Shown here piece by piece: positions 46,683-57,729 of a DNA stretch of 60,242 nucleotides. Within the stretch, counting starts at the first letter, position 1. The number at the start of each line of letters is the position of its first letter. Both the position numbers and the translations under genes were made by a program. The DNA is from Trabulsiella guamensis ATCC 49490 (GTDB taxonomy: Bacteria > Pseudomonadota > Gammaproteobacteria > Enterobacterales > Enterobacteriaceae), in assembly GCF_000734965.1 (NCBI RefSeq), contig NZ_JMTB01000014.1, positions 1 through 60,242 on the forward strand, in the 5' to 3' direction. Under the pieces are notes generated by a model. The model made no database searches and was not told the origin of the DNA. It saw only the letters and a list, made by a program, of their open reading frames with translations.

Positions 46683-48248
46683 ATGGAATTCTTAATGGAT
46701 CCCTCCATCTGGATCGGCCTGTTAACACTGGTTGTGCTGGAAATTGTCCTCGGCATCGATAACCTGGTGTTTATCGCGATTCTGGCTGACAAACTGCCAC
46801 CAAAACAGCGTGATAAAGCACGCCTGATCGGCCTGTCGCTGGCGCTGGTGATGCGTCTGGCGCTGCTTTCCGTAATTTCGTGGATGGTCACGCTCACCCG
46901 GCCACTGTTCAGCATCTGGGAATACAGTTTCTCCGGACGCGATCTGATCATGCTGCTCGGGGGGATATTCCTGTTGTTCAAAGCGACAACCGAACTGCAT
47001 GAACGGCTGGAAAATCGCCAGCATGACGAAGGCCACGGCAAGGGCTATGCCAGCTTCTGGGTCGTTGTGTTGCAAATTGTGGTGCTGGACGCGGTGTTCT
47101 CGCTCGATGCGGTCATCACGGCGGTCGGGATGGTCAACCATCTCCCGGTGATGATGGCGGCGGTAGTGATTGCGATGGCGGTGATGCTGCTGGCCTCTAA
47201 ACCGTTAACCCGCTTTGTTAACCAGCATCCGACAGTGGTGGTGCTCTGCCTGAGTTTCCTGCTGATGATCGGTCTCAGTCTGGTGGCGGAAGGCTTTGGT
47301 TTCCATATTCCGAAAGGGTACCTGTACGCGGCGATTGGCTTCTCGATTGTCATCGAACTGTTTAATCAGATTGCCCGTCGTAACTTTATTCGCCATCAGT
47401 CGACGCTGCCGCTGCGCGCCAGAACGGCCGATGCCATCCTGCGTCTGATGGGCGGTCGCAAACAGGTCAACGTTTCGCATGATGCCGACAGCCCGTCCTC
47501 GCCGGTGCCGGTACCGGAAGGGGCGTTCGCCGAAGAAGAGCGTTATATGATCAACGGCGTGCTGACCCTGGCTTCGCGCTCGCTGCGCAGCATCATGACC
47601 CCGCGTGGAGAGATAAGCTGGGTTGATGCCAGCCTGAGCGCCGCTGAAGTTCGCGAGCAACTGCTCTCCTCGCCGCACAGCCTGTTCCCGGTGTGCCGTG
47701 GCGAACTGGATGAAATCATCGGTATCGTGCGTGCCAAAGAGATGCTGGTGGCCCTGGAAGCGGGTGAAGATGTCGCCGCTATCGCGTCGGCGTCGCCAGC
47801 GATTGTCGTGCCGGAAACCCTCGATCCGATTAACCTGCTGGGGGTTCTGCGCCGTGCGCGTGGCAGTTTCGTGATTGTCACCAACGAATTCGGTGTGGTG
47901 CAGGGGCTGGTTACACCGCTGGACGTGCTGGAAGCGATTGCCGGTGAGTTCCCGGATGCCGACGAAACGCCGGAAATCGTCACCGATGGCAACGGCTGGC
48001 TGGTCAAAGGTTCCACCGATCTTCACGCCCTGCAACAGATGCTGGGTATGGACACGCTGGTTGATGACGATCAGGAAGTGGCGACTGTCGCCGGGCTGAC
48101 GATCGCCGTCAACGGGCAAATCCCGCAGGTGGGCGACGTCATTGCGTTACCGCCGCTGCGCATCACCATTGTCGAAGCGAACGACTATCGTATTGACCTC
48201 GTGCATATTGTTAAAGAGCAGCCGCATCACGACGACGAAGAAGAGTAA
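46683..48248 (+). CDS. yoaE: YoaE, TerC-family membrane protein with CBS and CorC/HlyC domains
   Basis: A 521-residue protein: TerC domain with about seven helices (1 to about 240; [41 protein letters not shown] with the conserved acidic pairs), two CBS modules (about 300-420, with ITLAS-type [11 protein letters not shown] and [16 protein letters not shown]) and a C-terminal CorC/HlyC domain (about 435-515). The substrate is unknown; TerC relatives include manganese exporters. Its last 22 bases overlap the 3' end of convergent pdeD. Confidence 0.95.
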   Translation: MEFLMDPSIWIGLLTLVVLEIVLGIDNLVFIAILADKLPPKQRDKARLIGLSLALVMRLALLSVISWMVTLTRPLFSIWEYSFSGRDLIMLLGGIFLLFKATTELHERLENRQHDEGHGKGYASFWVVVLQIVVLDAVFSLDAVITAVGMVNHLPVMMAAVVIAMAVMLLASKPLTRFVNQHPTVVVLCLSFLLMIGLSLVAEGFGFHIPKGYLYAAIGFSIVIELFNQIARRNFIRHQSTLPLRARTADAILRLMGGRKQVNVSHDADSPSSPVPVPEGAFAEEERYMINGVLTLASRSLRSIMTPRGEISWVDASLSAAEVREQLLSSPHSLFPVCRGELDEIIGIVRAKEMLVALEAGEDVAAIASASPAIVVPETLDPINLLGVLRRARGSFVIVTNEFGVVQGLVTPLDVLEAIAGEFPDADETPEIVTDGNGWLVKGSTDLHALQQMLGMDTLVDDDQEVATVAGLTIAVNGQIPQVGDVIALPPLRITIVEANDYRIDLVHIVKEQPHHDDEEE

Positions 48249-49853
48249 TCCTCGATGTCGCCGCTTACGGGGCCTGGATGCCCGTCCTGCTGCGCCAACA
48301 GGCGCGGCAGGTAGTCTGCCAGCCATTGGGGTAGCGCGATCAGCGGCATCGGGCGTGCATACAAATACCCCTGCAGAATGTGCACACCGTGCCGGAACAG
48401 ATACTGCGCCTGTTCCTCCGTTTCCACCCCTTCCGCGACCAGCTCAATCTTCAGCCGCTGACCCAGGGCGATAATAATGTCCGTCACTGTCGAGTTCACC
48501 GCATCGGTACCGATAGCATGGGTAAACGACTTATCGATTTTCAGCACGTCCGGGCGTAGCTTTTCCAGCCAGGAAAACGAACTGTTGCCGGTGCCAAAAT
48601 CGTCAATCGCCAGCTTGATCCCTTTGCGATGCATCTCTCTGATCAGCCGGTAATCGACGTCGTGAATATCATCCCGCTCCGTCAGCTCCACGATCAGTTG
48701 TTGATGCGGATGGGCGCTGAACCAGTAATGATTCAGGTCGCGCAGCAGTTTGCCTTCGACGAAATGGCTTGCCGCCACGTTAAAACCGACGTGAAAATGC
48801 GGGCTTTTTGGAAAGACGTCAATCTGCCGTACGGTCTCGCTAATCACATAGCGTGTCAGTGTTTCAATCAGATGATGCTCCTCCGCCAGTGGGATAAACA
48901 CATCCGGCGGGATGGGGCCCAGTCGCGGGTTGTTCCAACGCAACAGAATTTCTACCCCCACGCATTGCTGGTCGGCGGCATTGAGCAACGGCTGGCACCA
49001 GACGTCAAATTCCCGCGATGCAACCCCCATATTGATTTCCCACGAAAAACTCATCCGGCTGGCAGTGACAAGCCAGGCGATGCCAGCCATTAACAGACTA
49101 AGGATTAACGCCAGCGGTAGCTGGGCAGGTAGCGATCTCAACGCCAGTTCAGTGGAGCCCGGGCTTATCAGATTGACGGTAAAAGGAAAATGGGTTGAAG
49201 GAAGACTAAAAAATCTGGTCGGAAGGCGGCACGGAAAGCGTTGTCATGACGCCGCTCGCATCCGAAAGATGGCGGTCTTTGACTGTCAGACTGATGCTGT
49301 TGATAAGCGGCTTTTGCGGTTCCAGCATCAGGGTACTGAGCAGATCAATATTCACGCTCATCAGCACGCCGCTGCCTGCGTCACTGGTGGCGGGATACCA
49401 TTGCAGCAGCAGGGGACGGCCTTTAATCAGCGTGTTATCTGTAAACAGCAGAAGTTGCGGTGAATCGCTGGGCAATTCGCTCACCACATCATGAAGAACA
49501 ACGTTACGCTGACCCAACACGCTCGAACAGTACAGCGTACCGGATTTCACCAGCGCGATAGAGCGCAGCGTCTGTAATGCCGCGGCTTCCCTGCGCAACG
49601 GCAGGTTAATTGCCTCGCAGGGCTGACCAACGAGCTGAAGCAATTCCGCATGTTCTTTTTGTAATGGCAACAAGACTTTATCAATTGTCGTTATCGCGTG
49701 AACGGCGGCAGTATGCAATTGTTGCTGATTTTGGCTACGCTGCGAAATAAATCGTACCGCCAGTGTGGTTAACAGTGTGACTAGCGCGACCACGAGGCAG
49801 ATGAAAATGCGCTTTTGTCGATAATGTTTAATGGCCCGCTGAGCATTTTGCAT
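48227..49853 (-). pseudogene. pdeD: PdeD (YoaD), c-di-GMP phosphodiesterase split by a frameshift
   Basis: Membrane c-di-GMP phosphodiesterase that lowers curli and cellulose in E. coli. The N-terminal half (ATG 49853, 215 codons) has TM1, a CSS redox motif (TLYCSSVLG) and ends at TAG 49206-49208. The C-terminal half has TM2 and a full EAL domain (EILLRWNNP, DDFGTGNSSFSWL, VAEGVET). Codons align without a gap if one T is removed from the T6 run (A6 at 49208-49213 on the plus strand). Corrected length is about 541. A real mutation, slippage site or sequencing error are all possible. Confidence 0.88.
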
Positions 49854-49944
49854 TGCTGATGCCTGTTATCGTGCTGTAAAGGGAATTAACAACCGCAACA
49901 CTGAAAGTGTAGTGTGCAAAAAAAAAAGAGCAGGATGAAGGAGA

Positions 49945-49973
49945 TAAAAAACGCCCGTCAGGTTGACGGGCGT
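49945..49973 (-). terminator. sdaA terminator
   Basis: ACGCCCGTCA (49951-49960) and TGACGGGCGT (49964-49973) form a 10-bp stem, with T6 next on the minus strand. Confidence 0.92.
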
Positions 49974-49988
49974 TGGAAAGATGTGGAA

Positions 49989-51353
49989 TTAGTCACATTG
50001 TACTTTAATCGCCAGGCCGCCACGCGACGTTTCCCGGTATTTCGCGTTCATGTCCTTACCGGTTTCATACATAGTTTCAATGACTTTATCGAGCGACACG
50101 CGTGGCTCGCTGGTCCGGCGCATTGCCATTCGCGCAGCGTTGATCGCTTTTACCGATGCAATTGCGTTTCGCTCAATGCACGGCACCTGAACCTGACCGG
50201 CTACCGGGTCACAGGTGAGACCAAGGTTATGTTCCATACCGATTTCCGCCGCCACACAAACCTGCTCCGGGCTGGCGCCCAGCAGTTCCGCAAGACCGGC
50301 CGCTGCCATCGAACAGGCTACACCTACTTCACCCTGACAACCGACTTCCGCGCCGGAGATTGAGGCGTTCATCTTATACAGCGCGCCAATAGCGCCGGAG
50401 GCGAGGAAATAGCGGGTGTAGATTTCCGGGCTGACAGGTTCGATAAAGTGATCATAATAGGCCAGTACAGCAGGAACGATACCGCAGGCGCCATTGGTTG
50501 GCGCGGTGACCACGCGTCCACCTGCGGCGTTTTCTTCGTTCACTGCCAGCGCGAACATGTTCACCCAGTCAACGACCACCATCGGATCGCTGGAGAGTTT
50601 GTCGCTGGAGACCAGCAAGCGGCGCAGCGCAGAGGCGCGACGCGGCACCCGCAACGGACCAGGCAACACGCCTTCGGTGTTCATACCGCGATCGATACAC
50701 GCCTGCATGGTCTGCCAGACGTTCGCAAAGTACGCGTCAATCTCCTCTTTGCTGTGCAACGCCAGCTCGTTTTTCATCACCATGCCAGAGAGTGACAGGC
50801 CGGTCTCTTTGCAATAATCCAGCATCTCTTTCGCCGATTTGAATGGCCATGGCACATCCACCGCGCCAACGACGTCTTTACCGAAATGCTCTTCATCGAC
50901 GATAAAACCACCGCCGACGGAATAATAGGTTTTGCTGTAGATTTCATTATCACCCGCGTATGCATGTACCGTCATGCCGTTCTCATGCAACGGCAGGTTG
51001 TCGCTGCGAAAACGCATGCCGTCATCCGGTGGGAAATCCACCTCTTTACGCCCCTGCGCCAGAAGAAGGCGGCCGCGCGTTTGCACGTCACGGATAAACG
51101 CGGGTATCGCATCGATATCCACGGTATCCGGCTGGTTGCCCGCCAGCCCCATGATGATAGCGATGTCGGTATGGTGGCCTTTACCGGTTAAAGACAGCGA
51201 ACCGTAGACGTCAACCGCCACGCGGGTAACATTATCAATCAGCCCATTTTCGACCAGATCATCGACGAACTGCTTCCCGGCCTTCATTGGCCCTACAGTA
51301 TGGGAAGAGGAGGGACCAATCCCCACCTTAAACATGTCGAATATACTAATCAC
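49989..51353 (-). CDS. sdaA: L-serine deaminase I
   Basis: Iron-sulfur enzyme that turns L-serine into pyruvate and ammonia. The 454 residues contain the N-terminal beta domain (DMFKVGIGPSSSHTVGPMKAG) and the catalytic alpha domain with NAAGGRVVTAPTNGACGIVPA, GCQGEVGVACSMAAAG and CDPVAGQVQVPC holding the cluster cysteines. The start is GTG at 51351-51353 with AGGAG seven bases before, giving exactly the E. coli length; the open frame further upstream is not conserved. Confidence 0.97.
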   Translation of the reverse strand: MISIFDMFKVGIGPSSSHTVGPMKAGKQFVDDLVENGLIDNVTRVAVDVYGSLSLTGKGHHTDIAIIMGLAGNQPDTVDIDAIPAFIRDVQTRGRLLLAQGRKEVDFPPDDGMRFRSDNLPLHENGMTVHAYAGDNEIYSKTYYSVGGGFIVDEEHFGKDVVGAVDVPWPFKSAKEMLDYCKETGLSLSGMVMKNELALHSKEEIDAYFANVWQTMQACIDRGMNTEGVLPGPLRVPRRASALRRLLVSSDKLSSDPMVVVDWVNMFALAVNEENAAGGRVVTAPTNGACGIVPAVLAYYDHFIEPVSPEIYTRYFLASGAIGALYKMNASISGAEVGCQGEVGVACSMAAAGLAELLGASPEQVCVAAEIGMEHNLGLTCDPVAGQVQVPCIERNAIASVKAINAARMAMRRTSEPRVSLDKVIETMYETGKDMNAKYRETSRGGLAIKVQCD

Positions 51354-51527
51354 GATAACACTCCTGACAGGGTTGCCGGACCTTCCGGCAACGATGTAAT
51401 AACTGGGCATAGTGTAAGAGGGAACGGCGTTGTCAGCTCAATTATTCACATGAATAAAACTAATGTTTAACCGCGATTTTACTAATACTGAGACGCCGAT
51501 CTCGTCGGGTTCACACGATAAGTATAG

Positions 51528-52106
51528 CTAAGGAGTTTCACCGATTTGCAGCGCCAGCTCGCGGATGATCCCTGCGGTCATGCCCCAGACAAAATAGTGT
51601 TGGTACCAGGAGAGCCACACTCGGTGCGAGTTGCCGCGCCGGTGGATATCGAGAGGGTGATAGCGGCCCAGACGCAACGCCTCGGCAAGCGGCATTTCAA
51701 ACACCGCAGCGACTTCATCGACGCTGGCGTGATAGTGCAGATCCGGGGGAATAATTCCCACTACCGGCGTGACCTGAAACCCCGTCACGCTGTCGACCGG
51801 CGGCAGTACGCCGAGGATCTCCACTGTCTCCGGCGGGATAGCAACTTCTTCCTGCGCTTCACGCAGCGCGGCGGCGATAAGCGACGCATCCGTGCTGTCT
51901 ACCGCGCCGCCAGGAAATGCCACCTGACCGGCATGCTTGCGCAGCAGTGGTGAACGTTGCGTCAGTAACAACCCCGGCTTCGCACGACGCACCACCGGAA
52001 TGAGCACCGCCGCCTGCCGCTGATTCTGCGTACCGAGCCGCGTTTGCGGTCGCAGCAATTGAAAGCGGGAGATAAAATCGTCCAGGCTGAGGTCAGGGGA
52101 TTGCAT
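51528..52106 (-). CDS. nudL: NudL, Nudix hydrolase (CoA-pyrophosphatase-like)
   Basis: A 192-residue Nudix protein, probably hydrolysing CoA or related diphosphates. The Nudix box is clear: [25 protein letters not shown] in part (about residues 65-89), with the G-x5-E-x7-REAxEE pattern. The preceding VAFPGG is typical of the CoA-type group. It is the second gene after pabB, only three bases from its stop, so the two are coupled. Confidence 0.94.
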   Translation of the reverse strand: MQSPDLSLDDFISRFQLLRPQTRLGTQNQRQAAVLIPVVRRAKPGLLLTQRSPLLRKHAGQVAFPGGAVDSTDASLIAAALREAQEEVAIPPETVEILGVLPPVDSVTGFQVTPVVGIIPPDLHYHASVDEVAAVFEMPLAEALRLGRYHPLDIHRRGNSHRVWLSWYQHYFVWGMTAGIIRELALQIGETP

Positions 52107-52109
52107 CAG

Positions 52110-53465
52110 TTACGGCTCCAGTTGTTGCAATATACGATTCACTTTATCAAAGGTTTCCTGATACTCCGCGCTTTCCTCACTGTCGGCAACAATGCCGCCA
52201 CCGGCGGAGCAATAGACATTGCCGTCAGTTAAGGTCAGCGTGCGGATGGTGATGCTGGTGTCCATATTGCCGCAAAAGCTGAGATAGCCAATGCTGCCGC
52301 ACCACGCGTTACGTCGCTGCGGCTCCAGCTCGTCGATAATTTCCATCGCCCGCACTTTCGGTGCACCGGTGATTGACCCGCCCGGAAACGCTGCACGCAG
52401 CAGATCAGTGGCATGCAGATGCGCAGGCAACGTGGCGGTGATGGTACTGACCAGATGATGTACAGCGGGGAACGGCTCGACGACGAACAGTTCCGGCACT
52501 TTCACGCTACCCGGAACCGCCACGCGGCCTATGTCATTTCGCATCAAATCGACAATCATCAGATTTTCCGCCCGATCCTTCGGTGAGGCCGCCAGTGTTT
52601 CAGCTTGCTTTTGGTCGGCATCGGGGTCGCTCAGTCGCGGCAGCGTCCCTTTGATGGGGCGGGTCTGAATCGCCCCCTGTTGCAAATGAATAAAGCGTTC
52701 CGGGGAGAGGCTCGCCACCGCGCCGTCATCAAGGCGCAAAAAAGCGCTGAACGGCGCGCGATTCTGGCGATTCAGTCGCACAAACGCCTGCCAGGCATCA
52801 CCGGAGCAACGGGCCTGAAAACGCTGAGCCAGATTGACCTGATAGCAATCACCGCTGTGCAGATACGCCTGCACCTGGCGAAACTTCTCGCCATAGCTTT
52901 CCCGGCTCATATTTGAACGCCACGGCGACGTCAGGACAAAATCCGCTGCAGCCGGGCGCGTTTGCGATTCCAGCCACTGCAGACGCACGGCCGGATCGCC
53001 ATAGCTGAGCAGCGTGACGCGCTCAAGCTGGTGATCGACAATCAGCGCCCAGTCGTAGATCCCCACCGCCATATCGGCAAGGGCGATGTCGTTTTCCGCG
53101 ACGGAAGGCAGACGCTCAAAGCGGCGGCCGAGATCATAACCGAACAGCCCCAACGCGCCGCCAAGAAACGGCAATGCATCGTCGGTAGTCGGGTGAATAC
53201 CGCAGTTGTCCAGTGCCTGTTGCAACAGCGCCAGGGGATCCGCAGTGGATTCGCGTATATCGCTACCGTGACGCAGCGTGGTGGTATCACCACGGGTCAC
53301 CAGCGTACAGCGTGGATCCGCGACCACAATGTCATAACGGCTGTAGGGATGATCGGCATAGCCGGAATGCAGTAGCATTGCCCAGGGCGTCGCGCTGAGC
53401 GCAGAAAACCAGTGTTCTGCGGCATCTTCACGCCAGGGCAGTGTCATAATAGAAGGGGACAACAT
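52110..53465 (-). CDS. pabB: Aminodeoxychorismate synthase component 1
   Basis: With PabA makes 4-amino-4-deoxychorismate from chorismate and glutamine for folate synthesis. The 451 residues (E. coli 453) have the N-terminal regulatory half and the chorismate-binding half with RPIKGTLPR (catalytic Lys near 274), DRAENLMIVDLMRNDIGRV and FPGGSITGAPKVRAMEIIDELE. The start ATG at 53463-53465 is in keeping with E. coli. Confidence 0.96.
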   Translation of the reverse strand: MLSPSIMTLPWREDAAEHWFSALSATPWAMLLHSGYADHPYSRYDIVVADPRCTLVTRGDTTTLRHGSDIRESTADPLALLQQALDNCGIHPTTDDALPFLGGALGLFGYDLGRRFERLPSVAENDIALADMAVGIYDWALIVDHQLERVTLLSYGDPAVRLQWLESQTRPAAADFVLTSPWRSNMSRESYGEKFRQVQAYLHSGDCYQVNLAQRFQARCSGDAWQAFVRLNRQNRAPFSAFLRLDDGAVASLSPERFIHLQQGAIQTRPIKGTLPRLSDPDADQKQAETLAASPKDRAENLMIVDLMRNDIGRVAVPGSVKVPELFVVEPFPAVHHLVSTITATLPAHLHATDLLRAAFPGGSITGAPKVRAMEIIDELEPQRRNAWCGSIGYLSFCGNMDTSITIRTLTLTDGNVYCSAGGGIVADSEESAEYQETFDKVNRILQQLEP

Positions 53466-53553
53466 CTTCCTCGATCGATAAAGTCAGTCAGCCACTGGTG
53501 AATGGCGGGGCGACATGAAATAATTACAGCCAATAATGTAGCAGGAGTCAGTC

Positions 53554-53736
53554 ATGTTTGCAGGTTTACCTTCGCTCTCCCATGAGCAACAGCAGCACGC
53601 CGTAGAGCGTATTCAGGAACTGATGTCGCAGGGGATGAGCAGCGGTCAGGCGATTGCCCAGGTCGCGGAAGAGTTGCGCGCCAGCCATACCGGCGAGCGG
53701 ATCGTGGCGCGCTTTGAAGACGAAGACGACGAGTAA
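53554..53736 (+). CDS. yoaH: YoaH, UPF0181 small protein
   Basis: A 60-residue conserved protein of unknown function, helical and acidic ([20 protein letters not shown], then [14 protein letters not shown]). GCAGGAG precedes the ATG. Its TAA is directly followed by the stop of convergent yoaB. Confidence 0.94.
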   Translation: MFAGLPSLSHEQQQHAVERIQELMSQGMSSGQAIAQVAEELRASHTGERIVARFEDEDDE

Positions 53737-54081
53737 TTACGCTGCCGCGATAATCTTAATTTCAACTTTGTATTGCGGCTTCATCAACCCGGCCTGCACG
53801 GTGCAGCGTACCGGCGCATGGCCTGCCACCACCCACGCATCCCACGCTTTGTTCATTGCCGCGAAATCGGCTTTATCGGCGAGAAAAATCGTCGCATCCA
53901 GAATGCGGGATTTATCGCTGCCCTGTTTTTGCAGCATGGCGTCAATCTGCGCCAGGGTGTTGGCGGTCTGCTCAAAGGCATCGGCATCAAGATTCTCCGG
54001 TACGCCGGTGTAGTAAATCGTCTGGTTGTGGATCACAACGTCAGACCAGCGGGCTTCGGCGTCGATACGGGTAATCGTCAT
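53737..54081 (-). CDS. yoaB: YoaB, RidA/YjgF-family protein
   Basis: A 114-residue RidA-family protein, possibly a trimeric enamine/imine deaminase or a binding variant. Family elements: YYTGVPENLDADAFEQTANTLAQID, KSRILDATIFLADKADFAAMNKAWDAW, and APVRCTVQAGLMKPQYKVEI with the conserved Arg. Start MTITRIDAEARW at 54081 gives the E. coli length. Confidence 0.93.
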   Translation of the reverse strand: MTITRIDAEARWSDVVIHNQTIYYTGVPENLDADAFEQTANTLAQIDAMLQKQGSDKSRILDATIFLADKADFAAMNKAWDAWVVAGHAPVRCTVQAGLMKPQYKVEIKIIAAA

Positions 54082-54212
54082 AGTCAGGTTCCTCTGTGGT
54101 ATTCCATCGGTGTGCCGCAAGACTGCCACAATGTGCCGCCGGAGTCATCACTTCGACTGGCGCAACACGCTGCGGCCTGACATAATCCCTGTCCAGATAT
54201 ACAGGGGGTAGT

Positions 54213-56123
54213 GTGACAGACGATTTTGCAACAGACGGTCAGTTAGCTAACGCGATACCCGGCTTTAAGCCGCGTGAACCGCAGCGCCAGATGGCGATGG
54301 CGGTCGCGAAGGCGATCAAAGAGACGCAACCGCTGGTCGTTGAGGCGGGCACCGGGACGGGCAAAACCTACGCCTACCTGGCGCCTGCGTTGCGGGCAAA
54401 TAAAAAAGTCATCATCTCTACCGGCTCGAAAGCATTGCAGGATCAGCTCTACAGCCGTGACCTGCCGACCGTGGCGAAGGCGCTGGGCTTCACCGGCAAA
54501 ACGGCGTTATTGAAAGGGCGCTCGAACTACCTGTGTCTGGAACGCCTCGAACAGCAGGCGCTGGCGGGCGGCGACTTACCCGTTCAGACGCTGAGCGACG
54601 TGATCCTCTTACGCTCATGGTCCAATCAAACCATCGACGGCGACATCAGCACCTGCATCAGCGTGGCGGAAGATTCCGCTGCCTGGCCGCTGGTCACCAG
54701 TACCAACGACAACTGCCTCGGTAGCGATTGTCCACTCTACAAAGACTGCTTTGTTGTCAAAGCGCGGAAAAAGGCGATGGACGCCGACGTGGTGGTGGTG
54801 AACCATCACCTGTTTCTCGCCGATATGGTAGTGAAAGAGAGTGGTTTCGCAGAGCTGATTCCGGAAGCGGAAGTAATGATCTTCGACGAAGCTCACCAGT
54901 TACCGGACATCGCCAGCCAGTATTTTGGTCAGTCTCTCTCCAGCCGCCAGTTGCTGGATCTGGCGAAAGATATCACCATCGCGTACCGCACCGAACTGAA
55001 AGATACCCAACAATTGCAGAAGTGCGCCGATCGCCTGGCGCAAAGCGCGCAGGATTTTCGTCTGCAACTGGGCGAACCCGGCTATCGCGGCAATCTGCGC
55101 GAGCTGCTGGCAGACAACAATATTCAGCGTGCGTTGCTACTGCTCGATGATGCGCTTGAACTTTGCTACGACGTGGCGAAACTTTCGCTGGGGCGCTCGG
55201 CGCTGCTGGATGCGGCCTTTGAGCGCGCCACGCTGTATCGCGGCCGTCTCAAACGGCTGAAAGAGATCAACCAGCCCGGCTACAGCTACTGGTATGAATG
55301 CACGTCGCGCCATTTCACGCTCGCACTGACGCCACTGACCGTCGCCGATAAATTCAAAGAGGTGATGGCGCAAAAGCCCGGCAGCTGGATTTTCACTTCC
55401 GCCACACTGTCGGTGAATGACGATTTGCACCATTTTACTGCTCGTCTCGGCATTGAAGAAGCGGAGTCGCTGCTGTTGCCAAGTCCGTTCGACTACGAAA
55501 AACAGGCGTTGCTGTGCGTGCCGCGCAATCTGCCGTCGCCCAATCAGCCAGGTGCCGCACGGCATCTGGCGGCAATGCTGCGGCCGTTGATTGAAGCTAA
55601 CGACGGGCGCTGCTTTATGCTGTGTACCTCGCATGCCATGATGCGTGATCTCGCCGAACAGTTCCGCGCCACCATGACGCTGCCGGTGTTGCTGCAAGGC
55701 GAAACCAGCAAAGCGCAGTTATTGCAGCAGTTCGTCAGTGCCGGTAACGCCTTACTGGTGGCGACCAGTAGTTTCTGGGAAGGTGTGGACGTGCGGGGCG
55801 ATGCGCTGTCGCTGGTCATTATCGACAAACTGCCGTTTACCTCACCGGATGATCCTCTCCTTAAAGCCCGTATGGACGACTGTCGCCTGCGCGGCGGCGA
55901 TCCGTTTGACGAAGTCCAGTTGCCGGATGCGGTCATTACCCTCAAGCAGGGTGTCGGACGATTGATCCGCGACGTGGACGACCGCGGAGTGCTGGTGATC
56001 TGCGACAACCGGCTGGTGATGCGCCCCTACGGCGCGGTGTTCCTCGCCAGCCTCCCCCCGGCGCCACGCACGCGCGACCTCGGCCGGGCGGTGCGCTTCC
56101 TTGCACTGTCATCAACGCGGTAA
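54213..56123 (+). CDS. yoaA: YoaA, DinG/XPD-like ATP-dependent helicase
   Basis: Iron-sulfur superfamily 2 helicase that works with HolC at stalled forks. The 636 residues show Walker A EAGTGTGKTYAY (about 44-55), cluster cysteines in ISTCISV, DNCLGSDCPLYKDCF, the DEAH box IFDEAHQLPD and the C-terminal QGVGRLIRD motif VI. The start is a GTG at 54213. It is interesting that holE, another Pol III gene, lies in the same window, but no operon link exists. Confidence 0.96.
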   Translation: MTDDFATDGQLANAIPGFKPREPQRQMAMAVAKAIKETQPLVVEAGTGTGKTYAYLAPALRANKKVIISTGSKALQDQLYSRDLPTVAKALGFTGKTALLKGRSNYLCLERLEQQALAGGDLPVQTLSDVILLRSWSNQTIDGDISTCISVAEDSAAWPLVTSTNDNCLGSDCPLYKDCFVVKARKKAMDADVVVVNHHLFLADMVVKESGFAELIPEAEVMIFDEAHQLPDIASQYFGQSLSSRQLLDLAKDITIAYRTELKDTQQLQKCADRLAQSAQDFRLQLGEPGYRGNLRELLADNNIQRALLLLDDALELCYDVAKLSLGRSALLDAAFERATLYRGRLKRLKEINQPGYSYWYECTSRHFTLALTPLTVADKFKEVMAQKPGSWIFTSATLSVNDDLHHFTARLGIEEAESLLLPSPFDYEKQALLCVPRNLPSPNQPGAARHLAAMLRPLIEANDGRCFMLCTSHAMMRDLAEQFRATMTLPVLLQGETSKAQLLQQFVSAGNALLVATSSFWEGVDVRGDALSLVIIDKLPFTSPDDPLLKARMDDCRLRGGDPFDEVQLPDAVITLKQGVGRLIRDVDDRGVLVICDNRLVMRPYGAVFLASLPPAPRTRDLGRAVRFLALSSTR

Positions 56124-56190
56124 TTTGTTGCAGACTGTGGTAATATGCGCGCCATTTTGAAGACCTGCTATTGCAAGAGCGCGAAAACCC

Positions 56191-56886
56191 ATGCGAATTC
56201 TGGCTATTGATACCGCCACAGAGGCCTGTTCTGCCGCCCTGTGGAACGACGGTGTTCTCTCTGCACACTTTGAACTGTGCCCCCGCGAACATACTCAACG
56301 CATCCTGCCGCTGGTTCAGACGCTGCTGAACGAGAATGCCATTGCGCTGACTGACCTCGATGCGCTGGCCTTTGGTCGTGGACCGGGGAGCTTTACCGGC
56401 GTGCGTATCGGCATTGGCATCGCGCAGGGGCTGGCGCTGGGCGCGGCGTTGCCGATGATCGGCGTCTCGACGCTGGCGACCATGGCGCAGGGCGCGTGGC
56501 GTAAAACCGGGGCGACCCGTGTGCTGGCGGCAATTGATGCCCGAATGGGCGAAGTCTACTGGGCAGAATATCAGCGTGACGAGCAGGGCATCTGGCACGG
56601 CGAAGCGAGTGAAGCCGTGCTGAAACCGGAAGCCGTTAACGCGCGACTGAAGCAGCTCAATGGCCGCTGGGCGACCGTCGGCACCGGCTGGCAGGCCTAT
56701 CCTGACATGGCGCAGAACGCTGAACTTATGCTCGCCGATGGCGACGTGCTGCTGCCGTCCGCCGAAGATATGCTGCCGCTGGCCTGTCAGCTTTTCAGCG
56801 AACAAAAAACGGTGGCGGTGGAAAATGCCGAACCGAAATATTTACGTAATGAAGTCGCGTGGAAGAAACTTCCGGGCCGTGAATGA
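56191..56886 (+). CDS. tsaB: TsaB, tRNA t6A37 synthesis factor
   Basis: Essential partner of TsaD and TsaE in making threonylcarbamoyladenosine at tRNA position 37. The 231 residues have the ASKHA fold start [17 protein letters not shown], then [20 protein letters not shown] and the linker [17 protein letters not shown], equal to E. coli YeaZ. It starts at 56191 without a strong ribosome site, 67 bases after yoaA. Confidence 0.96.
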   Translation: MRILAIDTATEACSAALWNDGVLSAHFELCPREHTQRILPLVQTLLNENAIALTDLDALAFGRGPGSFTGVRIGIGIAQGLALGAALPMIGVSTLATMAQGAWRKTGATRVLAAIDARMGEVYWAEYQRDEQGIWHGEASEAVLKPEAVNARLKQLNGRWATVGTGWQAYPDMAQNAELMLADGDVLLPSAEDMLPLACQLFSEQKTVAVENAEPKYLRNEVAWKKLPGRE

Positions 56887-56936
56887 ATCTTAGTAATAAG
56901 AGATTTTTTCGGCAGTTATGATGAAGGAGCCACACC

Positions 56937-57524
56937 ATGGTGGGTCAAAAGCGTTTTTCACGTGGGCTGCTGGTCGGACTGATGGCCATTGCCTTAAGCG
57001 GCTGTGTTACCGTCCCTGATGCCATTCAGGGGACAAGCCCGACACCACAGCAGGATTTGACTCGGGTAATGGCCGCTCCGACGTTGTACGTGGGGCAGGA
57101 GGCGCGATTTGGCGGCAAGGTGGTCAGTGTTCGCAACGAGCAGGGGAAAACCCGGCTTGAAATCGCTACGGTTCCACTGGACAGCGGTGCGCGCCCGTTA
57201 TTAGGCGCTGCATCGCGCGGGCGCATCTATGCCGATGTGAACGGCTTCCTTGATCCGGTTGATTTCCGCGACCAGCTGGTGACCGTCGTCGGGCCTATTG
57301 TTGGGACGGTAGACGGAAAAATCGGCGATACCTCATACAAATATATGATGATGAACGTGACCGGCTATAAACGCTGGCGCGTCGTACAACAGGTGGTGAT
57401 GCCGCCGCAACCCATTGATCCATGGATGTGGGGCCCGTATCCACGTCATGGGCGGTACGGTTATGGCGGTTGGGGATGGTATAACCCGGGGCCTGCCAGT
57501 GTACAGACCTTTGTAACGGAATAA
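56937..57524 (+). CDS. yeaY: YeaY, Slp-family outer-membrane lipoprotein
   Basis: A 195-residue lipoprotein. Signal peptide with lipobox LSGC (Cys23), then [17 protein letters not shown]. The Slp domain ([51 protein letters not shown]) ends in a Gly/Tyr/Trp-rich tail ([14 protein letters not shown]). The gene is in the sigma-E regulon in E. coli; I did not find a clear promoter here. AAGGAG precedes the ATG. Confidence 0.95.
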   Translation: MVGQKRFSRGLLVGLMAIALSGCVTVPDAIQGTSPTPQQDLTRVMAAPTLYVGQEARFGGKVVSVRNEQGKTRLEIATVPLDSGARPLLGAASRGRIYADVNGFLDPVDFRDQLVTVVGPIVGTVDGKIGDTSYKYMMMNVTGYKRWRVVQQVVMPPQPIDPWMWGPYPRHGRYGYGGWGWYNPGPASVQTFVTE

Positions 57525-57640
57525 CCTGTTGTATTTAGTAGTAAAAGAAACAGCGGCCCGTCCGCTGTTTCTTTGTTCCTGAGGTCATAAGAAAAATAAA
57601 TAGTGACGCGCTTCGCAACCTGCATTCTGCACAATTTATA

Positions 57641-57657
57641 AACTGGTACGCTGAGTT
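57641..57657. promoter_or_regulatory. FadR operator upstream of fadD
   Basis: AACTGGTACGCTGAGTT closely follows the known E. coli fadD site AGCTGGTATGATGAGTT. FadR represses fadD until long-chain acyl-CoA appears. Confidence 0.8.
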
Positions 57658-57729
57658 AATATTATGTTAACGCCTTGTTTATTAATTGGGGTTGCGATGA
57701 CGACGATTCGAAAAGTTAGAGGTGATGCA

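Noticed and set aside
47205-48119. 304-codon minus-strand frame inside yoaE
   Set aside because: Shadow of yoaE; sequence is His/Gln/Arg-rich and has no ribosome site.
55942-56805. 287-codon minus-strand frame across yoaA and tsaB
   Set aside because: Crosses two well-identified genes and their junction, with no recognisable domain.
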